Shown: in pieces, positions 16,834 to 25,609 of the stretch
Layout: the number at the start of each line of letters is the position of its first letter
Numbering within the stretch: position 1 is the stretch's first letter
Source: Paenibacillus xylanilyticus
GTDB lineage: Bacteria > Bacillota > Bacilli > Paenibacillales > Paenibacillaceae
Reading direction: 5' to 3'
DNA: 64,000 nucleotides
NCBI RefSeq assembly: GCF_013359935.1
Contig: NZ_JABMCB010000185.1
Span: 1 to 64,000, forward strand
Made by a program: the position numbers and the translations under genes
The notes under the pieces: model-generated
Database searches by the model: none
The model's input: only the letters and a program-made list of their open reading frames with translations
Told to the model about the DNA's origin: nothing

Positions 16834-16871
16834 GCCATGACATCACCGTAAAGTACGGTAACGTTCATGGC
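16834..16871. other. long perfect hairpin between gpx and araC genes
   Basis: GCCATGA...TTCATGGC encloses CACCGTA-aag-TACGGTA, making an interrupted stem of about 16 bp. The following bases (TTCTATTCT) are only a poor U-tract. It may terminate gpx transcription or act in the leader of the AraC-type gene. Confidence 0.45.
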
Positions 16872-16917
16872 TTCTATTCTAAATAAGAAAAACCTCTCCC
16901 ATAGGAGGTGCCGAAAT

Positions 16918-17775
16918 ATGACACGCATCATGCACTTTAATGCACCGCTGGAATACAGTTATCGTTCCACACGTATTTACAATAACGGATTGTCTGACGG
17001 ATTTCATTCTCATCCACATTACGAGGTATATTATTTTCATGAAGGTGAGTGTACCTATATTATAGGAGACCGCGTTTATAGTCTCGAACCGGGTGATTTG
17101 ATTCTCATGCATGGGATGACCCTTCATCGTGCACATCCGATACCTGACGCATTGTATGAACGAACGACACTGCACTTTGATCCATCACTCATCCGCAGAA
17201 GCCTTCATCCGGATCGAATCAGCGAATTGCTTATGCCGTTCGATGAGTTGAGAAACTGCCGAATCAATCTAAAGGGAGACACCCGTTCGGAATTTGAAGC
17301 TCTGCTGCTGAACTTGGATCAGCTTTCGGCGAATTCAGGCGAGTTCAGACAGGAACGGCTGATCGTTCGTTTGTGTGATCTGTTATATTTTGTGGCCGGC
17401 ATCTGCCGCGGCATTGTGGTGGAGCATCGTCCTTCTTCGGAAAAGGAGAGGCATGTGCAGCACATCATGGGTTATGTGGATACCCACTATATGCAGGATA
17501 TTGGACTGGATGATCTGGCAAGTGAGCTTCATTTGTCCAAGCCTTATTTGGCCGGGTTGTTTAAAGAGATGACAGGCAGTACCATATTTAAATATCTGTA
17601 CGACCGCCGTATCAATCAGGCCAAACTTCTATTTCAGTTCCAACCTGAAATCACGGTTACCGAGGCAAGTCGGTTGTCGGGCTTCAAGCGATTATCACAT
17701 TTCAGTCGGATGTTCAAACAAAACGTGGGCTGTGCACCTGATCTTTATCGCAGTCGTTTGCACCAAACACAGTAA
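16918..17775 (+). CDS. AraC-family regulator with cupin sensor
   Basis: A 285-aa regulator. The N-terminal cupin (about 10-110) contains HSHPHYEVYYFHEGECTYIIG-like strands and LEPGDLILMHGMTLH, which bind a sugar-like ligand in this family. The C-terminal double HTH is at about 185-285 (LDDLASELHLSKPYLAGLFKEM and VTEASRLSGFKRLSHFSRMFK). AGGAGG 10 bases before the ATG at 16918 sets the start; an ATG at 16867 lies inside a hairpin. No sugar gene is adjacent, so the target is unknown. Confidence 0.88.
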   Translation: MTRIMHFNAPLEYSYRSTRIYNNGLSDGFHSHPHYEVYYFHEGECTYIIGDRVYSLEPGDLILMHGMTLHRAHPIPDALYERTTLHFDPSLIRRSLHPDRISELLMPFDELRNCRINLKGDTRSEFEALLLNLDQLSANSGEFRQERLIVRLCDLLYFVAGICRGIVVEHRPSSEKERHVQHIMGYVDTHYMQDIGLDDLASELHLSKPYLAGLFKEMTGSTIFKYLYDRRINQAKLLFQFQPEITVTEASRLSGFKRLSHFSRMFKQNVGCAPDLYRSRLHQTQ

Positions 17776-17843
17776 ATATTCCCGGCACTGAAAATCCCGT
17801 ACAACGATCTCCAATCGAAACAGACTCAAGGGAGGTATAATTG

Positions 17844-18599
17844 ATGGAAACTGAACTACCCTATACGTTTAATTACCGAATCGGATCATCCGAAGCAGAC
17901 TATAAGTCTCTATACCGACCCTCGGCATTGCTTGAACATATGCAGCTTGCAGCAGACCGTGATCTGGCCAGTATGGGCATTACCGTATCGGAAATGCTGG
18001 ATCAGGGAATGGGCTGGATGCTGATTACAACCGATTTGACGATATTGCGCCAAGCTCGGTTGGAAGAGGAAGTGAGTCTGCAAACCTGGCATAAGGGCAA
18101 CAAAGGAGTCATGTGGCTCCGGGACTATGTTCTCACCGATGCAGAAGGGAATCCAATAGCTGAGGCACGGACCTCCTGGGCCTTGGTCGATCTGGAGAAA
18201 CGAAAGATCCTCAGACCTTCGGCACTACCTTTGGAAGTGAAGTCACATCCCGATTTATCGTTGGGAGCACCACCGGAAAAAGTGGCTTTTCCTCCAACAC
18301 TGGAAACAAAGGAAGAATATCGACTAATGGTTCGGTATAGCAGCACGGACAGTAACGGGCATATGAATAATGCCAGATACGCCGATGTTTGTTGTGATGC
18401 ACTCTCAGCGGAAGAACTTAATAACCGTCTAACCCGCATGCAGATATCGTATCACCGGGAGATGCGGATGCAGGAAGAATTGGTTGTTGAACGTACGAAA
18501 GCGGTGGATGGGGTCATCTGGATCCGCGGACGATCTGGAGCAGAGGAGCAAAGTATTATTTTTGAAGCCAAGCTTAGTTTTGAGAATGTCATTTCCTAA
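17844..18599 (+). CDS. acyl-ACP thioesterase (FAT family)
   Basis: A 251-aa double-hotdog protein: hotdog 1 at about 1-130 and hotdog 2 at about 155-250. The second contains STDSNGHMNNARYAD (about 170-184), close to the catalytic D/S-x-NGHxNN motif of bacterial acyl-ACP thioesterases, and the first has GMGWMLITTDLTIL. It hydrolyses acyl-ACP to free fatty acid. ATG at 17844 lies 7 bases after GGAGGT; TTG at 17841 would be too close. It is monocistronic and ends at a terminator. Confidence 0.85.
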   Translation: METELPYTFNYRIGSSEADYKSLYRPSALLEHMQLAADRDLASMGITVSEMLDQGMGWMLITTDLTILRQARLEEEVSLQTWHKGNKGVMWLRDYVLTDAEGNPIAEARTSWALVDLEKRKILRPSALPLEVKSHPDLSLGAPPEKVAFPPTLETKEEYRLMVRYSSTDSNGHMNNARYADVCCDALSAEELNNRLTRMQISYHREMRMQEELVVERTKAVDGVIWIRGRSGAEEQSIIFEAKLSFENVIS

Positions 18600-18611
18600 T
18601 AAGAGAGTGTG

Positions 18612-18644
18612 AAGACCAGCCCGAATATTCGGGTTGGTCTTTTT
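18612..18644 (+). terminator. rho-independent terminator
   Basis: AAGACCAGCCCGA-ata-TTCGGGTTGGTCTTTTT forms a near-perfect stem with a U-tract just after the thioesterase gene. Confidence 0.9.
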
Positions 18645-18710
18645 GCTGTGTTTAGAAGACATGCAGAAAAGGTAAAGAAAGGGTAATGAAACCAGAGGAG
18701 GCGTTTAAGA

Positions 18711-18959
18711 ATGAAAAATCAAATCTCGGGTCATAATAAAGAATCGAATAAGGAACATCCTCGGGATAATCCGGAGCAATTCCCGACGGAGAAGGAAAGT
18801 TTGCTTGACCAGTTTGAAGAAGAGCAGACAGTCGATCCCATTCCCTTGGAAGATCTGAATATGGAACAGCAAGAAGAGAAGAATAAAGATCAGACCAAGA
18901 GCAATTCTTCGACCGAAGAGAAGTACCGTGCCGATTTTCGGGAGTCCGATTCAGAATAA
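18711..18959 (+). CDS. small hydrophilic, probably disordered protein
   Basis: An 82-aa protein made almost entirely of charged and polar residues (Glu, Lys, Asp, Asn, Gln, Ser), with no hydrophobic core, Cys or membrane segment. AGAGGAGG lies ahead of the ATG with good spacing. Such proteins in Bacillales are often stress- or spore-related, but no family motif is recognisable. It is flanked by a terminator and by the nitroreductase promoter, so it is a single-gene unit. Confidence 0.6.
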   Translation: MKNQISGHNKESNKEHPRDNPEQFPTEKESLLDQFEEEQTVDPIPLEDLNMEQQEEKNKDQTKSNSSTEEKYRADFRESDSE

Positions 18960-18989
18960 ATGTATATTTGGTGAAAATAAAATAGTTTG

Positions 18990-19021
18990 TTGACTAATGT
19001 ATGTTACTATATTATAGTTAC
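18990..19021 (+). promoter_or_regulatory. sigma-A promoter and overlapping operator of the nitroreductase
   Basis: TTGACT (18990-18995), a 17-bp spacer, and TATAGT (19013-19018). The -10 box is embedded in the near-palindrome GTTACTAT-att-ATAGTTAC at 19003-19021. A very similar arrangement precedes the flavin oxidoreductase at 39724. Confidence 0.75.
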
Positions 19022-19074
19022 TATGTTAGCAAGAAGGAGTTACGATATAAAACCAATTTGGGAGGCGAATCATA

Positions 19075-19677
19075 ATGTCTACATCGTTTTTTGAAGCGTT
19101 GAAAAACAGAAGATCCTATTATGGAATCAGCAAGGAATCCACAATTTCGGATGCTAAAATTCAGGAAATCGTTGAGGAAGCCGTAAAATATACGCCAACT
19201 TCTTTCAACTCACAAACATCTCGGGCAGTTGTTTTGCTTGGTGAACAACATGATAAACTGTGGAATCATACAGAAGAAATTTTGCGTGAAGTGGTTGGGG
19301 ATGCAGAAGCTTTCAAATCCACAGCTGAGAAAATGGCAGGATTCCGGAGCGGTTATGGTACAGTACTGTTCTTCGAAGACAACAATGTCATCGCACAGCT
19401 TCAACAAAATTTTGCGAGTTACGCAGATAACTTCCCAATCTGGGCCAATCAATCCAACGGCATGCTGCAGCTCGTGATCTGGACTGCATTGGAACAGGAA
19501 GGTCTTGGAGCTTCCCTGCAGCACTACAACCCGCTGATCGACGAGAAAGTGAAGCAAGAATGGAATATTCCGGAACACTGGAGATTGATCGCTCAGATGC
19601 CATTCGGTAAACCTACGGCTACGCCGGGCGAGAAAGAATTCCAGTCCATTGAAGAGCGCGTAAAAGTACACAAATAA
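19075..19677 (+). CDS. nitroreductase-family protein
   Basis: A 200-aa FMN-dependent NAD(P)H oxidoreductase. FMN-contacting segments are KNRRSYYGIS (about 10-19), TPTSFNSQTSRAVVL (about 42-56), SNGMLQLVIWTALEQEGLGASLQHY (about 127-151) and MPFGKPTA (about 175-182). The pattern is that of the small single-domain nitroreductases related to yeast Frm2/Hbn1. Its promoter carries an operator-like palindrome, which fits induction by electrophiles or quinones. AGGCGA-type ribosome site upstream. Confidence 0.88.
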   Translation: MSTSFFEALKNRRSYYGISKESTISDAKIQEIVEEAVKYTPTSFNSQTSRAVVLLGEQHDKLWNHTEEILREVVGDAEAFKSTAEKMAGFRSGYGTVLFFEDNNVIAQLQQNFASYADNFPIWANQSNGMLQLVIWTALEQEGLGASLQHYNPLIDEKVKQEWNIPEHWRLIAQMPFGKPTATPGEKEFQSIEERVKVHK

Positions 19678-19718
19678 GGATAAAGCATCGAACAGATTTC
19701 CAACATTTAAGCACATAC

Positions 19719-19777
19719 GGCCTCGCTTCAATTTGATACGATGATGTAGATCGTACTCCAATGAAGCGAGGCCTTTT
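19719..19777 (+). terminator. terminator whose stem overlaps the next ribosome site
   Basis: GGCCTCGCTTCA at 19719-19730 pairs perfectly with TGAAGCGAGGCC at 19762-19773, followed by TTTT; the loop carries an inner TACGAT/ATCGTA stem. The only ribosome-site-like bases for the GTG at 19781 (GCGAGG, 19766-19771) are in the 3' arm. Confidence 0.8.
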
Positions 19778-19780
19778 GAT

Positions 19781-21412
19781 GTGAACAATAGAATAAAGAA
19801 ACATGCTGGTCTAAAGGTGGGAATCACCTTATTAGCGACTTTATTAACACTTGGATTAGTGGCAGGATATTCAGTTCCGGTGGAGGCAGCTGTGGTGAAA
19901 CAGCCATTCCAGGACATTAACTCCAGCTATGCAAAAGATGCGATAACGCATCTGGTGAACAAAGGAATTGCTGCAGGAACGTCTGAGACCAGGTTTGAAC
20001 CGAAAAAAGCAGTGACACGCGCCGAATTTGCAACTTTTGCAGTTAGATTGCTAGGCTTAAAGCCTGTTAAAAATAATATTAGCCCCTATAACGATACCAG
20101 CACAACAGCCTGGTATTATGGCAATATTGCCGCCATGACCAATCTTTCCATTCTTGAGGGGAAAGGACAGGGAACATTTCAACCGAACGCATCGATTACC
20201 AGGGAAGAGGCGGCTGCTCTGCTGGTGAGAATGCTGAAACAATCTTCCGTATCCACAGGGCTGCTGTCTACAACTTATAATGACGCTTCTGATATTTCTG
20301 TATGGGCTCGGCCCTATGTGCAGAAGGTATATCAGCTTGGACTGATGCGCGGAAGTGATGGCTTGTTCCGACCACAGGATCAGGTAACCCGCGAGGAAGC
20401 TGCGGTGATGCTTGATGCCATTTTGCAAAAGAAAGAGTGGTCGGAGCAGCTTGAGAATCCTGATTCGTTGGGAATACAGCTGGGATGGCAATATGACTCT
20501 ACCACTGCCGAGTTCAAAAAGCAGGTTGAACAATCTGAGGTAAATACACTTGTGCCCCGGTGGTTTTTTCTGAACAGCAGCATGCAGGTGACGGACCATA
20601 CGGACGCCACCCTCTTATCATGGGCATCAGCTACCGACCGAGAGGTATGGCCACTGCTGGGAAATCGTTCCGATCCTGCGATGACGCATCAGATGTTATC
20701 GAGTTCAGCCAACAGAGCCTCCGTCGTAGCTCAGGTTACTGCATATGTGAAGAAATACAAATTGGATGGCATTAATGTGGATTTTGAGAACGTGCAGTCA
20801 GCAGACCGGGAAGGCATGACCGCATTTGTAACTTCACTGACTGCATCTCTCCATTCACTTGGCGCGGTTGTTTCAGTTGATGTATCTCCTGATCTGGGCA
20901 CAGATTGGACGGAAGCCTTCGATTACGCCAAACTTGGCGCAGTGTCCGATTACATGGTTCTGATGGGGTATGAGGAACATTGGAACGGAGACCCTATAGC
21001 CGGTTCGGTCGCTTCACTTCCTTGGGTAGAAAATGCTCTGGATACAATGCTCTCTGACGTGGTTCGTGCCAAAGTCATTTTGGCACTTCCGCTCTACACA
21101 AGGGACTGGTCATCGGCTAGTCCGGCAACGGACTCTTGGGATATCACACTTGCAGAACAGGGAACACGGGCACGAGCTGCGGGCTCCGTGAGGCAATGGA
21201 ATGCAAGTCTGGGGCAATATGTAATTGGGTATTTGAGTAACGGAATGCCAAGATATATTTGGGCAGAGGACAGCCGCTCCTTAACTGCCAAAGTGAGGAT
21301 GAGTACAGACAGGAAGATTGCAGGCTTGGCTTATTGGTACATGGGCGGGGAAACAGCAGATGTATGGAATGCCATCTCCAATGCCTCCCGTTTTGAATCA
21401 TACCTATTTTAA
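19781..21412 (+). CDS. SLH-anchored glycoside hydrolase family 18 protein
   Basis: A 543-aa exported protein. A Sec signal peptide (about 1-36, cleavage near VEA-A) is followed by three SLH repeats (about 38-90, 100-150, 160-212) that bind cell-wall polysaccharide, then a GH18 domain (about 225-540). The catalytic DxxDxDxE region is present as LDGINVDFEN with E336 as acid; the first Asp-x-x-Asp pair is DGIN, as in YaaH/SleL-type spore and cell-wall glucosidases. Likely function is cleavage of N-acetylglucosamine-containing glycans at the cell surface. The start is GTG at 19781, with its weak ribosome site inside the preceding hairpin. Confidence 0.88.
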   Translation: MNNRIKKHAGLKVGITLLATLLTLGLVAGYSVPVEAAVVKQPFQDINSSYAKDAITHLVNKGIAAGTSETRFEPKKAVTRAEFATFAVRLLGLKPVKNNISPYNDTSTTAWYYGNIAAMTNLSILEGKGQGTFQPNASITREEAAALLVRMLKQSSVSTGLLSTTYNDASDISVWARPYVQKVYQLGLMRGSDGLFRPQDQVTREEAAVMLDAILQKKEWSEQLENPDSLGIQLGWQYDSTTAEFKKQVEQSEVNTLVPRWFFLNSSMQVTDHTDATLLSWASATDREVWPLLGNRSDPAMTHQMLSSSANRASVVAQVTAYVKKYKLDGINVDFENVQSADREGMTAFVTSLTASLHSLGAVVSVDVSPDLGTDWTEAFDYAKLGAVSDYMVLMGYEEHWNGDPIAGSVASLPWVENALDTMLSDVVRAKVILALPLYTRDWSSASPATDSWDITLAEQGTRARAAGSVRQWNASLGQYVIGYLSNGMPRYIWAEDSRSLTAKVRMSTDRKIAGLAYWYMGGETADVWNAISNASRFESYLF

Positions 21413-21432
21413 TCAATTTAATGATATAAGAG

Positions 21433-21482
21433 ACCCAAACCGGGCCGTGAATCTGACGGACGGTTTGGGTTATTTATTTTTT
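21433..21482 (+). terminator. rho-independent terminator
   Basis: ACCCAAACCG pairs with CGGTTTGGGT and is followed by TATTTATTTTTT, ending the SLH-GH18 gene. Confidence 0.88.
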
Positions 21483-21589
21483 GTACAAGCTAGATATAGG
21501 ACGTTTGAGTCTGATTGAGCGGTTTAATGTATAGAAGGATCGGAACCGATCTGACAGAGACAAAAAGAATGGACTGGAGGAGAAGGAAC

Positions 21590-22519
21590 ATGCGAGAGTT
21601 TGATTGCATTATCGTAGGAGGCGGGCTCGCAGGACTTCAGGCTGCCATTCAGCTGGGACGTTACAGTTCGCATCAGGTGCTGGTGGTGGATGCTGGAGAA
21701 GGCAGGTCAACCCTGTGCCGAACCTATCATAATATTCTGGGATTTCCGGGTGGCATATCAGGTGAAGAATTGCGTTCCAACGGCAGATTGCAGGCCGAAA
21801 AAACCGGAGTTTTATTTGAAAAGGACCGTATTGTTAAAGCAGAACGGCTTGGAGAACAAATTCGTTTAACTGGTTCTTCTGGCGCTCAATATATGGCACG
21901 GACTGTATTGCTGGCAACTGGGCTTAGCGATCGTTTTCCTGCAATTCCGGGCTTGAGGCCAACGTTGGGCAGAACGGTTTATGTTTGCCCGGACTGTGAT
22001 GGATATGAGATTCAGGATCGTCGTACCATACTGCTGGGGTCAGGCGAAGCAGGTGCCAACATGGCGATGACCCTGATTGAGCGTACAAAAAATCTTTTGT
22101 ACATCAACCATGAACAGAGACCAATCTCGGCTGAGCTTCATCGGAGCATGAAGGAGGCCGGTGTGCGTTATCTGGAAGCTGCGGTACAAGAAGTTCAGCA
22201 AACAGCGGATGGCCATATTACAGGGGTTCTGACCGAAGACGGACAGATCTATGAGTCGGAGCGTGGATTCATAGCCTTTGGCGGAAATCGGGTACATTTC
22301 GAACTCGCAGAGCAGCTTGGAGCCGTCATTGCGGATAATAAACATGTGGAAGCCGACCATCGCAGTTTGCAGGCAGCCCCAAATGTGTGGATTGCGGGGG
22401 ATTTGGGACTCCATGCGGAGCAGGCAACAGTTGCCATGGGTGAAGGTTCAATCGCAGCCATCTGGATTCATAAGGCTTTGCAAAAGATGAAGAAGAAGAA
22501 TGAAGTTGAGCAGCTTTAA
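21590..22519 (+). CDS. thioredoxin-reductase-like FAD/NAD(P) oxidoreductase
   Basis: A 309-aa flavoprotein. FAD-binding motif IVGGGLAGLQAA (about 8-19), redox-active pair CPDC (about 130-133, in YVCPDCDGYEI), NAD(P) motif LLGSGEAGANMA (about 149-160) and C-terminal FAD motif VWIAGDLG (about 264-271). The CPDC in place of TrxB's CATC and the overall pattern place it with TrxR-like proteins of uncertain partner, not TrxB. AGGAGAAGGAAC precedes the ATG at 21590. It is monocistronic and ends at a terminator. Confidence 0.85.
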   Translation: MREFDCIIVGGGLAGLQAAIQLGRYSSHQVLVVDAGEGRSTLCRTYHNILGFPGGISGEELRSNGRLQAEKTGVLFEKDRIVKAERLGEQIRLTGSSGAQYMARTVLLATGLSDRFPAIPGLRPTLGRTVYVCPDCDGYEIQDRRTILLGSGEAGANMAMTLIERTKNLLYINHEQRPISAELHRSMKEAGVRYLEAAVQEVQQTADGHITGVLTEDGQIYESERGFIAFGGNRVHFELAEQLGAVIADNKHVEADHRSLQAAPNVWIAGDLGLHAEQATVAMGEGSIAAIWIHKALQKMKKKNEVEQL

Positions 22520-22564
22520 GACACAAACATAGATCTAGCAGATCGCCTTCGTATAGATATACAG

Positions 22565-22603
22565 AAAGTCCTCCGACCCAGTATGGGGCTGGAGGACTTT
22601 TTG
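22565..22603 (+). terminator. rho-independent terminator between convergent genes
   Basis: AAAGTCCTCC pairs with GGAGGACTTT and is followed by TTTT on the plus strand; it can also form on the minus strand and end the small gene at 22628-22819. Confidence 0.85.
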
Positions 22604-22627
22604 AACTGTTTGCAAGTCGATTGAATA

Positions 22628-22819
22628 TTACTTGTTGGGTTTATTCTCACTGTTTGTAGCCGTTTTGTTTTTGGAATGTCCTGTGATGTTGTCAATGATT
22701 TCTCCAACGGCATCTTCAATCATATCTGTAGGGCCAGGATTGTTGGAGTCCGGATGCAGCACGGTATTGACACCAGGCTCCAGTTCCTTATTTGCCTTTT
22801 GGTTTTTGGGATCACTCAT
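22628..22819 (-). CDS. small conserved hydrophilic protein
   Basis: A 63-aa polar protein beginning MSDPKNQKANKE, with an amphipathic segment in the middle (PTDMIEDAVGEIIDNITG, about 30-47) and a Lys/Asn-rich tail. AAGGAGGCG precedes this ATG by 6 bases on the minus strand, so a longer version from an upstream ATG is rejected. No recognised domain; its size and composition resemble small spore-associated proteins, which is only an impression. Confidence 0.6.
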   Translation of the reverse strand: MSDPKNQKANKELEPGVNTVLHPDSNNPGPTDMIEDAVGEIIDNITGHSKNKTATNSENKPNK

Positions 22820-22943
22820 TAGTAACGCCTCCTTATTCATTCCTATTTATAGTGTTCCTTAACATCTCCAAACGTTGTAATGTATATGTAAACGATTAAC
22901 CGCTGAAACCATTTTGAAACGCTGAACTAAAGGGGGAAGCTGG

Positions 22944-24389
22944 GTGGTCAAAAAAACAAGTGTACTCCTGCTGCTCCTCGTCTTGTGTATCTGGACCTAT
23001 TGGAGAACGGGAGGGGAAGATCAGAATCCATATCTAATTACAGACTACAGCCGTCTACACCCGGTAAAAGTGGAACGAGTCGTGCAGGGACATCAGGAAC
23101 AGCAACTCGTGGAACTGCTGAAGGATGCCAAAGACCATCATTTGACCGTGTCCATTGCGGGACAACGTCACAGTCAGGGCGGCCATACCTATTACCGAGA
23201 TGGTATCGTAATTGATATGACTTCCTATAACCAAATACTGGATGTCCAACCGGAAGCGAAAAAGATAACTGTTCAGGCAGGGGCTACCTGGGCTGACGTG
23301 CAACGTGCAATAAACCCTTATGGGCTGTCCCTCAAAAATATACAGTCTCAAAATATTTTTACCGTCGGGGGATCTATTAGTGTAAATGCCCACGGGAGGG
23401 AGCTTCGCAACGGATCGCTGATTCAGAGTGTGGAATCCTTTCGTCTTTTGACCGCAGATGGACAGATTCGGGAAGTGAGTCGTACTTCCAATTCAGAACT
23501 TTTTCCTTTGGTTTTAGGTGGATATGGTCTCTTTGGCCTGATTCTGGATGTTACGCTTTCGTTAACGGAAGATGAATTGTACCGACTTGAAGTAGAACGA
23601 ATGGAAGCGAAGGATTATCCAACGTATTTTCAAAAGGATGTGCTTCGCAATCCCAATGTACGGATGCACCTGGCTCGTCTTTCACTTCAACCTGGAAAAG
23701 GATATTTTAGCGACATGTATGCGCTGAATTATGCCATCGATTCGGATGCCTCTCTCCAGGATTATAATGATCTGGCTTTACGTGAGCAGGGCGTGCTGCC
23801 TGCCAAGATTTTGTTTAACCTTAATCGCGGAACGGGGTGGGGTAGAGAGTGGTTTTGGGAGCTGCAGCAGCGATATTTCGATTCTCAGGCTGGTACGAGA
23901 ATTAGCCGGAATAATGCCATGGCGTCTCCATCCGCTTTTATGGAATACCACCAGCCGGGTGCCAATGATTTGCTGCAGGAATATTTTATCCCTGTTGATG
24001 CGTTTCCTGCATTTGTTGAGGAGATGGGAGAGATCGTCTCACAAGAGCAGCTGGATCTGTTAAATATTACGGTGCGTTATGTGAAGAAAGATGAAGAAGC
24101 TGTACTTTCATATGCGACACAGGACATGTTCGGACTGGTATGTCTGTTCCATGCTTCACTGTCGGACGAAGAACAAAAGAAATTCAAGGCGAGTTTGCAA
24201 AGGATTATAGTTACGTTTATCCGCTTGAACGGTACCTATTATTTGCCCTATGAGGGATATGCCACGGCAGAACAGTTTGAGCAAGCTTACGCTCGTAAGA
24301 ACGAATTTTTTGCAGCAAAAGAGCATTATGATCCCGAACATGTATTTATGAATTACTTTATGGAGCAATACGGGGGGGACGGTAAATGA
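22944..24389 (+). CDS. membrane-anchored FAD-linked oxidase
   Basis: A 481-aa flavoprotein of the FAD-binding-4 (PCMH/VAO-like) group. A hydrophobic N-terminus (about 5-20) acts as an uncleaved anchor or signal. The FAD domain (about 35-215) has VSIAGQRHSQGGHTYYRDG, IQSQNIFTVGGSISVNAHGR and PLVLGGYGLFGLILDVTL; the C-terminal part is a substrate cap ending in HYDPEHVFMNYF, as in aldonolactone or alditol oxidases. The Gln-Arg-His-Ser stretch lacks an obvious covalent-FAD His at the usual place. Start GTG behind AAAGGGGGAAG. It overlaps the next gene by ATGA, implying a joint role with that membrane protein. Confidence 0.82.
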   Translation: MVKKTSVLLLLLVLCIWTYWRTGGEDQNPYLITDYSRLHPVKVERVVQGHQEQQLVELLKDAKDHHLTVSIAGQRHSQGGHTYYRDGIVIDMTSYNQILDVQPEAKKITVQAGATWADVQRAINPYGLSLKNIQSQNIFTVGGSISVNAHGRELRNGSLIQSVESFRLLTADGQIREVSRTSNSELFPLVLGGYGLFGLILDVTLSLTEDELYRLEVERMEAKDYPTYFQKDVLRNPNVRMHLARLSLQPGKGYFSDMYALNYAIDSDASLQDYNDLALREQGVLPAKILFNLNRGTGWGREWFWELQQRYFDSQAGTRISRNNAMASPSAFMEYHQPGANDLLQEYFIPVDAFPAFVEEMGEIVSQEQLDLLNITVRYVKKDEEAVLSYATQDMFGLVCLFHASLSDEEQKKFKASLQRIIVTFIRLNGTYYLPYEGYATAEQFEQAYARKNEFFAAKEHYDPEHVFMNYFMEQYGGDGK

Positions 24390-24937
24390 ATATGAAATGG
24401 TTGGTCCGCTCACAAAGCATGGTCACCTTAGCTTCAGGCATGATTTATCCCTATTATTTGTTGTTTCTCAAAAATCTCGGTAACAGTTTCTCCAAATATG
24501 GTCTTGCCTTTGCCGTTTTTACAATCAGTTCTGCAGCAGCTTCACAGTGGCTGGCCCCCAGGATGGACAACTATGCACGGCAGTGGCTTATTTTGAGCTC
24601 ACTGGGTATGGCCGGAACGATGATTGCTTTCCCTTGGATTACTACATACATATGGGTATTGCTGCTGCAGATGATTATGGGGTTGTGCAATGCGATGCAG
24701 CGGATGAGTGAACGGGTACTGCTTGCAGATTTCACTGAACCAGGGAAGCGAGGCAAGGCGATTGGCAATTATCATTTCTGGACGTCTGCTGCTTCGGGTT
24801 TCGCTGTCATCATCGGGGGGCTGCTGATCGACTGGTTGACGATTGATGTTTTATTTTATTTGAGCGCCGTGCTGTATGTGTGGGGAAGCTTGGCTGTGTG
24901 GAGGTCCATTCAACTGCCGGTCAAGGATCATAGGTGA
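24386..24937 (+). CDS. half-size MFS transporter-like membrane protein
   Basis: A 183-aa protein with about six membrane segments (near 12-30, 38-56, 67-85, 88-107, 129-150, 150-168) resembling half of a major facilitator. The loop after TM4 (SERVLLADFTEPGKRGKAIGNYHFWTSAASG) is typical of MFS. A normal MFS protein has 12 helices and about 400 residues, and no second half follows, so it is a truncated gene or one that works as a dimer. It is translationally coupled (ATGA) to the FAD oxidase. Confidence 0.7.
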   Translation: MNMKWLVRSQSMVTLASGMIYPYYLLFLKNLGNSFSKYGLAFAVFTISSAAASQWLAPRMDNYARQWLILSSLGMAGTMIAFPWITTYIWVLLLQMIMGLCNAMQRMSERVLLADFTEPGKRGKAIGNYHFWTSAASGFAVIIGGLLIDWLTIDVLFYLSAVLYVWGSLAVWRSIQLPVKDHR

Positions 24938-25024
24938 AGGATAGAAATGGACTGATTAATCTTCGGCGAGAAGTTTATATTATAGATGAAGAGTCAAATC
25001 ATAACGCTAAAGGAGGAATTTATA

Positions 25025-25369
25025 ATGAATGAAAACAATCATGTGATCCATAAGGATGGTCAAGTAGCAACGGAGAAGGTAGAGAACGCCATAGACAAAA
25101 TCGCACCGGAAGAGCGGGAACAAATTTTGCAAAATTTTGATGCCTTCAAGGAATATCTCGGAAAACGTATTGCTATGGGTGAATCCATTGGCCTAGGTGA
25201 GGAACAAATGGCCAAGATTGCCGAGAAGGTAGCTGATTATCTGGCTGCCAAAGAAGAGCCTCGCAACCGTGAAGAGAAGTTGCTGCAGGAGCTTTGGAAT
25301 GTGGGTAAGGAAGAAGAACGACACATGCTGGCCCATATGCTGGTACGTCTTGCCCAACACACGCATTGA
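25025..25369 (+). CDS. DUF3243 family protein (YmfJ-like)
   Basis: A 114-aa cytoplasmic protein. The conserved DUF3243 core spans about residues 40-112: FDAFKEYLGKRIAMGESIGL, then AEKVADYLAAKEEPRNREEK and ELWNVGKEEERHMLAHMLVRL. B. subtilis YmfJ is the known relative; its function is not established. AAAGGAGGA precedes the ATG at 25025, which excludes the upstream in-frame ATG. It is monocistronic with a TATATTATAG-type -10 region near 24977 and a terminator at 25382. Confidence 0.88.
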   Translation: MNENNHVIHKDGQVATEKVENAIDKIAPEEREQILQNFDAFKEYLGKRIAMGESIGLGEEQMAKIAEKVADYLAAKEEPRNREEKLLQELWNVGKEEERHMLAHMLVRLAQHTH

Positions 25370-25381
25370 GATTAAATCTGT

Positions 25382-25420
25382 AGGGGACCTTAAATGCACT
25401 GCATTTGAGGTTCCCTTTTT
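25382..25420 (+). terminator. rho-independent terminator
   Basis: AGGGGACCTTAAATGCA pairs with TGCATTTGAGGTTCCCT and is followed by TTTT after the DUF3243 gene. Confidence 0.88.
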
Positions 25421-25609
25421 GATGGTGGCATTTTCTGAGATATTAGTAACGTGAATTGTAACTATTTTTCATCTGGCTGATACTTTTAATGGAATGTAAA
25501 GAGATATGATGTATATAGTAAAAGTTGAAACGAATATTCAAATGAGCGTTTAAAGTAAAACCCTTCCGGTTAAGGAATAGTAACGTTCATATAAGGAGAG
25601 ATGCTGCCT

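Noticed and set aside
18650..18680. SigB-like promoter (GTTTAG ... GGTAAA) before the hydrophilic protein gene
   Set aside because: Match is weak, spacing uncertain, and sigma-B presence in the host is unknown.
25446..25466. GTAAC direct repeat before the secreted protein gene
   Set aside because: It is a direct repeat, not the inverted repeat of the two redox promoters, and has no paired -10 box.
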